Positions 9,692-18,024 of a DNA stretch of 64,000 nucleotides are shown in pieces. This DNA comes from Clostridiaceae bacterium. GTDB lineage: Bacteria; Bacillota; Clostridia; Saccharofermentanales; DTU023. The notes below the pieces were generated by a model. That model was given only the letters and a program-made list of their open reading frames with translations, did not search any database and was not told where the DNA came from. The DNA is taken from the NCBI GenBank assembly GCA_012838135.1, contig DUPV01000015.1, forward strand, positions 32,423 through 96,422. Reading direction: 5' to 3'. Both the position numbers and the translations under genes were made by a program. Every line of letters starts with the position of its first letter. Within the stretch, counting starts at the first letter, position 1.

Positions 9692-10879
9692 CTAAAAATC
9701 TGCATTTGGATCGTAGAAATCATCTACATTCTCAATCGTTATAGCAATGGGATCTGTTGTAATTAACGGATCAAATGCTTCTGGATCAGCACCACCAACT
9801 AGGATCTCATCAGCAATATCCCAACCTTTAGCTACCACAAATCGAGGGTGGTTTAAACCTGTAGCTTTGTATTGAGTACCTTCTTTAATTAATTCAAGAC
9901 CTTCTTTCATGCCATCATGGGATGCAAAGAACTGTACTTGATCCAGCAAACCAGCATTTTCAACCGCTTTATAGCCACCAATTAACATAGAGTCATTAGG
10001 AGCAATCATACAGTTAATGTCTGGATTTGCTGTAACAAGATCTTCTCCAGCTGATAAGCCTCCGTCGGTACTCCAATTTCCCCAACCTTGTCCCACTAAA
10101 ACAAAATTAGCATCCGGATATTCCGCTGAACCATTATTTGTTAAGTCATCAGCTAATTGCCATGCAGCTTCAAACGCAGCATCTTCGCCAATACCTGTCC
10201 TTGCATCAATTAATCCAGCAAAAACACCTACTCTACGTTCAAGACCACCTGTATTTCCTTTGTTTCCACTAATCATAGCTGCTCTTATTTCTTCATCTTC
10301 ATCGTAGCACGTGCTCATATATTCACCAACTTTATAACCACCAGACAGATTTGGAGCAACTACTAAAGTTACAACCTCTGCTGTAGCATCGATATTAGAG
10401 TCAATAGCTATTACTGGAATACCGGCATCTTTGGCTTCTTTACATTTTTTAGCACCAGCTAAAGGATCGACTGAATTAATAAAAATCAAATCGTAATCTT
10501 GAGTAATAAAAGTTTCCATATTGGCTTGTTCCGTTTCAATTTGATTTTTTGCATCTAAAATCGTTACGTCCCAACCACGTTCATCCGCTTGTTTATGCAT
10601 TTCTTTTACAAATGATTGTTGGAACGGGTTATCTTGATTTTTGGAAGCATAACCTATTCTAAAAGTCTTTGCTTCATCTTTATCTGTCTTTGCTTCATCT
10701 TTATCTGTCTTTGCTTCATCTTTATCTGTCTTTGCTTCATCTTTATCTGTATCTGCTTCTACCTTTTGCTCTGTTTCTTCCTTTTTCTCAGGAACAGCAG
10801 ATTCTTCTGTTTTAGAACCACAAGCTGCTAAACTAAAAATTAAAACAACTACTAATAATAAATTTATAATCTTTTTCAT
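9692..10879 (-). CDS. Sugar ABC transporter substrate-binding lipoprotein (RbsB-like)
   Basis: 395 residues from the ATG at 10879, which has AGGAGAAG upstream; a longer in-frame reading to 10969 lacks a signal peptide start. The N-terminus MKKIINLLLVVVLIFSLAAC is a lipoprotein signal with lipobox LAAC, followed by an acidic linker containing four copies of DKDEAKT. The periplasmic-binding-protein type 1 domain begins at FRIGYASKNQDNPFQQSF and contains DYDLIFINSVDPLAG, typical of ribose/polyol binding proteins. It captures the substrate for the two downstream transporter genes and is the first gene of the operon. Confidence 0.92.
   Translation of the reverse strand: MKKIINLLLVVVLIFSLAACGSKTEESAVPEKKEETEQKVEADTDKDEAKTDKDEAKTDKDEAKTDKDEAKTFRIGYASKNQDNPFQQSFVKEMHKQADERGWDVTILDAKNQIETEQANMETFITQDYDLIFINSVDPLAGAKKCKEAKDAGIPVIAIDSNIDATAEVVTLVVAPNLSGGYKVGEYMSTCYDEDEEIRAAMISGNKGNTGGLERRVGVFAGLIDARTGIGEDAAFEAAWQLADDLTNNGSAEYPDANFVLVGQGWGNWSTDGGLSAGEDLVTANPDINCMIAPNDSMLIGGYKAVENAGLLDQVQFFASHDGMKEGLELIKEGTQYKATGLNHPRFVVAKGWDIADEILVGGADPEAFDPLITTDPIAITIENVDDFYDPNADF
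10665..10748 (-). repeat. Four exact 21-bp tandem repeats in the binding-protein linker
   Basis: The + strand unit GTCTTTGCTTCATCTTTATC plus T occurs four times without a mismatch, at 10665, 10686, 10707 and 10728. On the coding strand it encodes the heptad DKDEAKT, so unit gain or loss keeps the reading frame and only changes the length of the linker between the lipid anchor and the binding domain. A diverged half-unit (ADTDKDEA) precedes it. Confidence 0.95.
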
Positions 10880-11855
10880 AACTTCTCCTTTTCTTTTTTT
10901 GATTGTTTTCCTTATGTTGCTTGCAACCCTTGTCCAATACATTAAATTATCAAAAACCTCCTTTTCCATATATTAAAAATATTAAAAGAGCTCAAGCTTA
11001 CTACTTAAAATTTAATATTTGGACAATCGTATCCTGTTTTTTTTTGTTCTTTCTTGTTTAATATAATCTTTTTTTCTTTTTTATCCAATTATTTGTGATA
11101 TATATTAATATTGTACATAACAATCACATATTTTTGTTGGTTTTGACATATCCTCGATTTAAGATTTATTTATAGGGTGGATTCAATTATGAATTCCTTC
11201 TACACCTTGGAATCAGATGGACTCAAAATCTTTAGTTAATGGTCTTTTTGTTCTTTCGATTGAAACCGTATTCATAGAAAAGACTCATCTTATGCAAAGT
11301 TAAATTTTATATGAAATTGATTCAGTAAAACTTGTTAAACCCAGGTTATTCCTGTATCTCAACTTTACATAATGATGGATCAACATATTCTTTTTAACCA
11401 ATCTAAGAGCTCTATTTTTTCTTCAGAAGTAATTTTCTTCAGGAAAGCACCTTAGAGCGGTATGCAATTCTTCTCAACCGTAGCAGTTTATCTTTAGAAA
11501 CCCTTTCCTGCTTCAAATGTGTTACCAATACGTTCAATGCCTCGTTCTATTCTGCTTTTAGCATCTCACTCTGGTCCACAAAACTGACTGACAAAAATAT
11601 CGTAAGTACATATTGTTCTTTTTAATGTGACTTCTGTTTACTCAAAGCCAATACGCAGGTGCTCCGCAAGTACTTTATGATGGGATTTCATTTAGTGTTG
11701 ATATGGCTTTTCCTCCCTGTTTTTGATATAGATAGGAAAATACTTATTTTTATATTTTGCAACTGGCTTTTCATTACTACCCGCATTTTATGATTATTGT
11801 CATAATAAGTGAAATGTCGGAATAATTAATTATAATTCCGATATTGGAATTACAA
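10880..11855. other. Leader of the polyol operon and unassigned degraded DNA
   Basis: No gene supported. The part up to about 11160 is AT-rich and must contain the operon promoter. It includes inverted 6-bp arms TGTGAT/ATCACA about 23 bp apart near 11095-11130, which could be a regulator site but are too short to assign. From 11160 to 11855 every frame is broken by stops. A short readable stretch on the minus strand near 11400-11450 (AFLKKITSEEKIELLDWLKRI) looks like an old coding region that I cannot assign. Confidence 0.5.
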
Positions 11856-12518
11856 TAAACTTTTAATCCAATCTGTCCGTTGACCACGAAATAAAAACAG
11901 GTCATCTGTCTTAAGTTCTTTGCCATAGTTTTCTTGGACGATGGCACATAAGCCATCTATCTTTTTACGAAGATCTGTATAACCTAAGCCAGATAGATTT
12001 TTCCTTTCGCCAGGTGATCTTTTAACATTTCAATGCCTCAATTACAGCTTGGATATTCTCAGGACTGGCTCCGTGCGGAATCTCCACTTCTAGATCACCA
12101 AGCCGGATGTGGATGCTTTCTCCCAAGGAACGGATCAATAGGAGCAGGATCCGGTAAGGCTTTGAACTGAACAATTCTTTCTGCTTCTGCAGCGAGATGA
12201 GCTTTTAGTGTTGGCATCACTTTTTTCTAACGATAGTAATAGGTGAAACGAGTTATTCCGATTTCCTCACACCATTCGTTTACTGTTAAACCGCTCTGCT
12301 TTTGCGATTGAATATCCGAATACCAGCTATTTAATTCGCATTGTTTTTAGCTCAATCAGTTCACTACCCATTTCAATACACCTTCAGACTATTCATTTTT
12401 ACACGTCTTTACACATACAGTTTTGTATAGTCTAACTGAGTTGGTTCCGATGGCTAAACGATGATAGGTTAGACGCTTGCTGGACTTCGGTGGCCAGACA
12501 CCGATAGGTTTGACGCTC
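11856..12518 (-). mobile_element. Decayed IS66-family remnant (tnpA and tnpB pieces)
   Basis: Reading leftwards, an ATG at 12371 begins MGSELIELK, then a frameshift leads into SDIQSQKQSGLTVNEWCEE, the N-terminus of the IS66 accessory protein TnpA. Further left is GASPENIQ, then a TnpB start (MLKDHLAKGKIYLA) and, after another frameshift, YTDLRKKIDGLCAIVQENYG with DDLFLFRGQRTD, a hallmark of IS66 TnpB. No TnpC is left. The sequence upstream of tnpA is about 80-90% identical to that of the plus-strand remnant at 15003, so both derive from the same kind of element in opposite orientation. Confidence 0.8.
12437..12517 (-). repeat. Two tandem ~40-bp repeats at the IS66 remnant end
   Basis: Read on the minus strand, 12517-12478 and 12477-12437 are two head-to-tail units both starting AGCGTC(A/T)AACCTATC and sharing about three quarters of positions; on the + strand this shows as GATAGGTTAGACGCT (12463) and GATAGGTTTGACGCT (12503), 40 bp apart. 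A third related unit lies at 15003-15043 in the opposite orientation, just before the other IS66 remnant. They are probably IS66 terminal or subterminal sequences, perhaps transposase-binding sites. Confidence 0.6.
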
Positions 12519-12533
12519 CATATACCCCGCACC

Positions 12534-12841
12534 TTGTCAAGAGACAAAAGCAACCCAACCTGAATTTCCCGTCGGAATTTTCAGGTTGGGTTTACATCAA
12601 ACAGCTGTCAACCCCAATCGGAGTGGCCCCGCTAAAGGTTGCCGCGTGGCGGCAGTTTCAGATCCGCAGACACCAGTAAACTGGCCTGCACTTCGCGTCA
12701 TTCAGCATGGGATTTTTCGCTTGTAGTTTACTCTACGAGCGGCACGCATCGTTTGTTACGACGTGCAAAGCGTCAGCGCGAACTTTCCCTACGCTCTCGA
12801 ACCAAGGTATTCCTGCTGTGATGATCAAAATAGATGAATGC
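12534..12841 (-). ncRNA. Candidate seekRNA/bridge RNA of the IS1111-like element
   Basis: A 308-bp non-coding segment lies between the transposase stop and the right inverted repeat. It can form a row of hairpins: GCACG..TCGT/ACGACGTGC at 12742-12766, CGCTTGTAG/CTACGAGCG at 12718-12741, CCAGT/ACTGG at 12673-12684, GCCGC/GCGGC at 12641-12653, and a 13-bp stem AACCCAACCTGAA/TTCAGGTTGGGTT at 12552-12592. IS110-family transposases are known to use an RNA from this position to bridge donor and target DNA. The hairpins are seen; the RNA and its guide loops are inferred. A 60-codon plus-strand reading frame here has no recognisable protein. Confidence 0.6.
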
Positions 12842-14002
12842 TTACATGGACGAGATTTCCCTGTGAACGATTAAACCAATTGCCCACATATCCCGAACCA
12901 TTTCACTTGCAACCGCCACTTTAGCAACATTAATTTTCTTTCCTTTGGATATTAAGTGTCTAAAACGTTTATAGTGCCGGATATTACATTTTCGTGCTTC
13001 CTCCTCTACTTCGGCAGAAATCTCATGCCCTGAACGCAGGATTTTAGGGATACGATTTTGTTGAGACAAACTGGCAAGCCCTTCGATGACTGCTTTTCTA
13101 ACCGTTGTGTCACCTGCCTTTGTAATGTGACCATTCTTTCCTGTTTTTTCTCCACTGTCATTTCGACTTGGTGTTAACCCAAAATATCTGGATACACTGT
13201 ATCCATTTTTAAAACGAGTAAAATCATCCATTGTAGCCACGTAAGCTAATGCCGTAATCTCATCGACTCCTTTTAATCTGGTCAAGGCATCTACATAGGG
13301 CTTAAAACGAGGTAATGAACAAACTTTTATACACTCTTTACTTATATCAGAACATTGCCTCAGTCCTATAAGGACCGTTTCTAAGTAAAATTGCAATGTT
13401 CGTCTTTCTACCGGCTTGGGTAACTCTATAGATTTTACCCAAGAAATGTAATTTTCTGTCCATGTTGCTTTAAGCTTACCTGTCTTCGTCCTTTGATCCC
13501 AAACATATCCATGTCTGAGAAGCATGGACGAACATTGTAGCTTGCTACGTTTCACAGCATTGACTATATCGTAATAGGATCTTACCAGATCTCTGGCAGC
13601 TTCAGATTCCTCATCTGGGATCCAAGTAACCCGACACTTTGTTTTTGGATTCAAAACAGCTGCGAGTAGTCGATCTTCATCTCTGCGATCATCCTTGTGG
13701 ATTCTGTCTTCAACACTAACTGGAATGCTGCTAACTGCTATTACATCACAACTATAACCTAAGTTCCTGAGATCTCTTGCTAACTGAACTACACAAGGAC
13801 CTGACTCATACACAAAACGCATCGGTTCTGTCAGGCGTGTTGTAGCCCATTTAATCACATCCTCTGCCCTTGGACAATCATTAAGGCGAGCATATGCCTC
13901 TTTTCCTGTTGTTAGATCCAATGCTGATAACATGATGAATCTTGCATGCTGATCCATAGAAATGACGGATGCAAATTCAGTCTGAATTGTGTATTCTTTC
14001 AT
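12842..14002 (-). CDS. IS110-family (IS1111-like) DEDD transposase
   Basis: 386 residues, full length for the family. The N-terminal RuvC-like DEDD domain shows Asp17 (ISMDQHAR), Glu66 (FVYESG) and Asp105/Asp108 (HKDDRRDED). The C-terminal Tnp domain has the helix-hairpin region LTRLKGVDEITALAYVATM and YFGLTPSRNDSGEKTGKNG, with Ser283 in SGEK the likely nucleophile, then HITKAGDTTVRKAVIE. It works as an RNA-guided recombinase that inserts the element without duplicating the target, according to work on relatives. Nothing suggests inactivation. Confidence 0.93.
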   Translation of the reverse strand: MKEYTIQTEFASVISMDQHARFIMLSALDLTTGKEAYARLNDCPRAEDVIKWATTRLTEPMRFVYESGPCVVQLARDLRNLGYSCDVIAVSSIPVSVEDRIHKDDRRDEDRLLAAVLNPKTKCRVTWIPDEESEAARDLVRSYYDIVNAVKRSKLQCSSMLLRHGYVWDQRTKTGKLKATWTENYISWVKSIELPKPVERRTLQFYLETVLIGLRQCSDISKECIKVCSLPRFKPYVDALTRLKGVDEITALAYVATMDDFTRFKNGYSVSRYFGLTPSRNDSGEKTGKNGHITKAGDTTVRKAVIEGLASLSQQNRIPKILRSGHEISAEVEEEARKCNIRHYKRFRHLISKGKKINVAKVAVASEMVRDMWAIGLIVHREISSM

Positions 14003-14124
14003 TGAAGCCCCCTTCCTGTTTGCGGCAGCTGAGTCCGCTTGGAATTATTTTCACATCAAGCGTATCGCCGCTGGCCCGCGTGTCAACAGGCTGGGCTTTT
14101 TATTTGCTTCGGTGCGGGGTATAT

Positions 14125-14454
14125 CGTCTACAGGCGAACTGAAAATTATGGCTGGCCATAAAATTTATTAAGTAATAAAAAATTAAATAAGCTTTATTTG
14201 TCGTGCTCATTTTTTAAAGATTACAGATTTGCACAGAATATTTATTACTATTAAAATAAAAACACTTAAAAGCAAGAAATCTAATCTTCCTTACAAATGA
14301 ATAGATAATAGCTAATGATAGAAAACTTGAATTTACAGAAATTTTTCGACACAGCCGTCCAAGAAAATGTTCGTCACCCAGCCTCTAAACTTTACTTTCT
14401 TGCTTTTGCGTAACAAGCAGTCAATGATAAATATCCCGCTCTATCAAAGTAATG
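14125..14454. other. Intergenic DNA beside the IS1111-like element
   Basis: AT-rich with stops in all frames; no gene supported. The first bases (CGTCTA then CGAACTGAAAA) faintly resemble the ~40-bp IS66-end repeat, which would mean the element inserted into or next to such a repeat. The right half may be the far 3' end of the group II intron remnant but is too decayed to say. Confidence 0.4.
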
Positions 14455-15005
14455 GTTTGGGATGGCTATATTCATCCGGCTTTACCCTGGTACCTACCAA
14501 TATTTGTTTCTGGTGTTCGCCATAAACCAGACGGTCTTTTTGTCTAGTGCAGTTTTCTTGAGATTGTTGAATTTTGTGCTGGTCTTCTTCCATCTCTTAC
14601 AAGTCACCATGCAAAGACGACGTAGTCATTTATCCAATTCTTTTAGTCTTTTGATCATGTTGGATTACTTAAAGTAGCTCACCCAGCCACGAATCAGTGC
14701 GTTTAGCCTTGATTTACGTTTCTCTATTCCCATACCGTTACTTAGTCCTGTTAAATTTCTAAATTTATTTTTTAGTTTCTTAAAACTTTTTTCGATTGTA
14801 CATAACTTTATACCTTCTTTGTTTTGGTAAAATCTATAATCAAGGAAATTCGTGAACGTAATATAGGCTACTTTTGTCTTCTCTCAGTTTACTTTAAGAA
14901 AGAACTTGCCTTCCAAGTAGTTGCTTATGCTTTTTCAGCACTCATTCCGCTACTCGTATACTTTTGCAGAACATTCTTATATCATCTGCATAGCGAACGT
15001 GAGCG
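14455..15005 (-). pseudogene. Decayed group II intron reverse transcriptase/maturase
   Basis: Read on the minus strand, 15005 to 14975 gives RFYAHVRYADDIRMF, containing the reverse transcriptase active-site motif YADD (codons at 14992-14981). After frameshifts and stops, KNKFRNLTGLSNGMGIEKRK and SRLNALIRGWVSYFK match the maturase (domain X) region of group II intron proteins (family pattern: RLN..LRGW..YF), and then LKELDKWLRRRLHGDL matches the following helix. The N-terminal half is missing and the junction with IS66 DNA falls near 15003. Certainly non-functional. Confidence 0.75.
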
Positions 15006-16190
15006 TAAAATCTATAGTCGTCTAGCCACCGAAACTCAACCCTGTTAGACTATCCAAAACTGGATGTCTTAAGACATATAAAAATGAATAGTCCAGAGGT
15101 ATCTTAAAATGGGTAGTAAACTTGTAGAGCTAAAAAACAATGCCAAATTAAACAATTGGTATATGGATATCCAATCACAAAAACAGAGCGGTTTAACCGT
15201 AGACGAGTGGTGTGAGGGAGCCCGGAATGACTCGTTCCGCCTATTACTAGCGTTACAAAATAGTGATGAAAGCATTAGAAACTCGTCTCGCTGCTGAAGC
15301 AGGAAAAACAGTTCAGTTCGAAGCTTTACCGTCTCCAGCTCCTGTTAATGAATCTAAGGAAAAAAGCATCCGTATCCGGCTCGGTAATCTGGAAGTAGAG
15401 ATACCACCCGGAGCTAGTCCTGAGAACATTCAAGCTATAATCGAGGCATTGAAATGTTAAAAAATTACCGAGCAGAAGGGAAAACCTATCTGGCTTTGGG
15501 TTATACTGATCTTCTAAGCATCAATAATCTTTTTGACGAGGCAGAAATTTTCAGTGATCCTGAGCAAGAAGAACCTAAATTTGAAGAAGTAATCCGGGTT
15601 CCGGCTCATACCCGTAAGAAGAAATCTGTCATAGAACGTCTTCCTGAAGATATCCCTATCGTTGAACGTCACCACTATGTAGATGGAGAGGGACGTACCT
15701 GTCCTCATTGCTCTGCAGAGATCGAAGAAATAGGTACAGAAACAAGAAGTACTCTGGACCTGGCACCTGCTAAAGTATTTGAGATCCGCGATATTTGTCA
15801 TGTTTATGCTTGTAAAGCTTGTGACAAAGAAGCAGAACCGGTGACGGTTCGTAAAGCAACCTTCCCGGCTGCTGTTATCCCCGGTGGCATAGCCAGCCCT
15901 GAAGCAATTGCCAATGTGATCAATGACAAATTTGTTCAGGGAACACCACTCTATCGCCAGGAACAGTATTGGCAACGAGTAGGTGTAATGCTCTCCAAAC
16001 AGACGATGTTAAACTGGCTGATGTACTCGGTAGAACAATACTTGAAATATATTTACGATAAACTTCATCAAGATCTACTTCAAGAAGATATCCTGCATGC
16101 TGATGAAACAGAATTACAGATTCTGCATGAAGAAGGAAAAAGTCCACAAAAATTTATAAAAAAAGAAAATCTTAAACCATTTTTTATCTA
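15003..16190 (+). mobile_element. Truncated IS66-family element
   Basis: A plus-strand IS66 remnant: end repeat at 15003-15043, leader containing GTTAGACTAT (15044; its mirror is at 12427-12436), a disrupted tnpA, and a fused tnpB/tnpC reading frame that stops short. Compared with the family it has internal deletions in tnpA and across tnpB, and has lost the C-terminal half of tnpC and the far end. It is divergent in orientation to the remnant at 11856-12518. Confidence 0.8.
15109..15460 (+). pseudogene. tnpA: IS66 accessory protein TnpA, disrupted
   Basis: Starts MGSKLVELKNNAKLNNWYMD and continues IQSQKQSGLTVDEWCE, the usual TnpA helix-turn-helix start. After WCEGARNDS the frame slips near 15250 and the rest is read in another frame (15263-15460): KALETRLAAEAGKTVQFEAL and RLGNLEVEIPPGASPENIQ, ending in IIEALKC. 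The part missing between the two frames corresponds to the second helix region. The frames together would give the normal length minus a few residues, so this is a frameshifted copy. Confidence 0.75.
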
Positions 16191-16191
16191 A
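15454..16191 (+). pseudogene. IS66 TnpB/TnpC deletion fusion, truncated transposase
   Basis: 245 residues. The first ~20 (MLKNYRAEGKTYLALGYTDL) are the start of TnpB. They are joined directly to LLSINNLFDEAEIF, the N-terminal part of TnpC. An internal deletion has thus removed most of tnpB while keeping an open frame. Then come the zinc-ribbon-like CPHCSAEIEEIG...YACKACDK, PGGIASPEAIANVINDKFVQ, GTPLYRQEQYW and the first catalytic Asp region DILHADETELQIL. After GKSPQ it runs into unrelated sequence and stops, losing the rest of the DDE domain. Not active. Confidence 0.8.
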
Positions 16192-16201
16192 TTATTCAAC
16201 A

Positions 16202-16231
16202 ATAGGCTCATTTTTGATCAAATGAGCCTAT
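16202..16231. terminator. Hairpin between IS66 remnant and the M3-like gene
   Basis: 12-bp arms ATAGGCTCATTT and AAATGAGCCTAT with a 6-nt loop. It sits between converging reading frames. No clear U-run follows on either strand, so it is a possible bidirectional terminator only. Confidence 0.45.
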
Positions 16232-16289
16232 ATTTATAGAATTTATATTGTGTATTCATTTATTCCTTTGGGGAATTCTGATGGTTAAT

Positions 16290-18020
16290 TTATAAGTTTA
16301 AAATATCACATACAGTAAAAGACGCTCTGCGGATCGTATCCAACTCAAACGGCGAAGAAAAGCCGCTAATCAGAAGTCTTTTGACAAAGGGTAAATCCGT
16401 ATTCGAGGTTAAGAGTTTATTTAATTTGGTTTCTAATTTATTGCGTTTATCCCGATGAGGTCTTTCTGCCAGTATCACAACCAAAGCCAAGGTGCGATTA
16501 AGCGAACTGAAAGGTTTATCAAAAATTCGCTGAACTAATTGCCAAGAATTCCCTTCAGAAAAATAACCATCAGCTCCATAATCATAATTAATATTCAAAT
16601 TTTGTTCAATTTGTTTCCATAAATTTGCAAAGTTAACATCGCTATCGGATTTATCTGAATATACCGTCGATTCAAATGTATCAACTGCAATTGCTTTGGG
16701 AATTTTCAGAAGTTCATAGCTTAAGCTTAAGTCATTAAATAATTCCGCATTTTCTCCGGCAAACAATTCCGTTTTACGCGAACTCAAAAAAACCATAGCC
16801 AAACCTGAAATCTTGCGGACTAAATCGGATTGCTTATAACCGGCAATCCCCTTGAAATTGATCATACCGCTAAAATCAGCCAAAGCCTTACCAATACTAT
16901 AAAAAGCATCTTCTAAGATGAAAGCCGGACGTGAAAAAGATAATGCTAAATAGACTGAATTCCATTTCGGCAATAAAGTAACATCACGACCTAACTCTCT
17001 GCGTAAACGCGGTTCAGATGTCCAAAATTTACCACTGATCAAATCATCAACATATGATCCTTCATCACCGATAATCTGACGAATAGTATCGGCAAATATA
17101 TTTTTAATTGATAGATCTTTATCGATTAAATTAAATCGCCCCTCAGGTAATAATTTCAAATGATCATAATAAAAAAAATTCTCTTTATGTAAACGCCGAT
17201 TGCGTAATGATATTATTTCCTCAATCAGAGGTAAAAAATATTCATGTAAATGTTTTTTGAACAGCACCAATTGTTTTCTTGTATAGCCGTATCCCTTGTT
17301 TTTAGCCGTAATATAATCAAAATATGTTTGATTGCTCTGTGTAGCTTGTTGTTTACGATTAAAAACTAATTCACGAAATTCTCGCTCACGTTCTTCCGCA
17401 AATGCAAGCAATTTTTGACTAAATTTGTAATAAATTTGCACTCTGCAGTCAGCATTCGCCAATCTCAGCCAATTATTCAACTCTTCTATATAAATTTCAA
17501 ATAATTTTGGAGCTTGGCCTTCTAAATATGAAAAATTTCCGGGTTCAACAGTTTCAATATTAATAGATATGCTTTTAATAAAATTACGATTTGAATCAAT
17601 CAACTGATGTTCCCGATCAAGCAGATCCTTATCGACTTTAGCCTCGGTTAAAGCTATTCTGCGCGCTGCGTTAATGATTGAGGCATGCACCAAAGCATCG
17701 TCAGCAAATTTTATATTCAGATCTGCAATAACCGAGAATACTTCGTTATAACAAATCTGTAATTTTGAAATGCTTTCTGATAATATATTGAATTCTTCAA
17801 TATATTCAGTGGTATCTTCTCCGGTATATCGCAAAATTGAACATAGGTTATACATCGAGATAAAATTCAGATACTCCTCAGAAAATTGATCAAAAAGCAA
17901 TTTAATCTTTTGTGAATTAGGTACAAACTTTTTCAATTGTTTGAGTAAATCTCGACAAACACGTGAAATCTGGCTGAAATCAGGTCTGATATATTTTAGA
18001 TCTGAAAATTTGTCCGCCAT
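16290..18020 (-). CDS. M3-peptidase-like protein lacking the HExxH zinc site
   Basis: 576 residues, the size of oligoendopeptidase F. KNKGYGYTRKQLVLFKKHL, FFYYDHLKLLPEG and the region SRPAFILEDAFYSIGKALAD align in order with M3 peptidases, where the last segment normally reads roughly LDDVxTLxHExGHA. Here the HExxH is replaced by YSIGK and no HExxH exists anywhere in the protein, so it should not be a zinc peptidase. The reading frame is intact and starts 4 bp after argS, so it is probably co-expressed. It may be a pseudo-enzyme with a binding role. The M3 assignment is from pattern similarity and is moderate. Confidence 0.6.
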   Translation of the reverse strand: MADKFSDLKYIRPDFSQISRVCRDLLKQLKKFVPNSQKIKLLFDQFSEEYLNFISMYNLCSILRYTGEDTTEYIEEFNILSESISKLQICYNEVFSVIADLNIKFADDALVHASIINAARRIALTEAKVDKDLLDREHQLIDSNRNFIKSISINIETVEPGNFSYLEGQAPKLFEIYIEELNNWLRLANADCRVQIYYKFSQKLLAFAEEREREFRELVFNRKQQATQSNQTYFDYITAKNKGYGYTRKQLVLFKKHLHEYFLPLIEEIISLRNRRLHKENFFYYDHLKLLPEGRFNLIDKDLSIKNIFADTIRQIIGDEGSYVDDLISGKFWTSEPRLRRELGRDVTLLPKWNSVYLALSFSRPAFILEDAFYSIGKALADFSGMINFKGIAGYKQSDLVRKISGLAMVFLSSRKTELFAGENAELFNDLSLSYELLKIPKAIAVDTFESTVYSDKSDSDVNFANLWKQIEQNLNINYDYGADGYFSEGNSWQLVQRIFDKPFSSLNRTLALVVILAERPHRDKRNKLETKLNKLLTSNTDLPFVKRLLISGFSSPFELDTIRRASFTVCDILNL

Positions 18021-18024
18021 CGAA

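Larger units (their letters stand above)
12520..14124 (-). mobile_element. IS110-family element, IS1111-like, with subterminal inverted repeats
   Basis: A perfect 14-bp inverted repeat, ATATACCCCGCACC at 12520-12533 and GGTGCGGGGTATAT at 14111-14124, brackets an intact transposase gene and a long non-coding segment downstream of it. The IS1111 group of the IS110 family is known for such subterminal repeats and for placing its non-coding RNA after the transposase, so both features fit. The exact ends probably lie a few bases outside the repeats and no target duplication is expected. The interior is more GC-rich than the surroundings, a sign of recent arrival. Confidence 0.82.

Noticed and set aside
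10665..10748. Possible CRISPR-like array
   Set aside because: The repeats are directly tandem with no spacers and are in frame inside a lipoprotein gene.
12639..12821. 60-codon plus-strand reading frame in the IS1111-like element
   Set aside because: It lies across the hairpins of the candidate RNA, has no ribosome site and no recognisable protein pattern.
14462..14677. 71-codon plus-strand frame
   Set aside because: The opposite strand reads as a group II intron maturase remnant, so this is its shadow.
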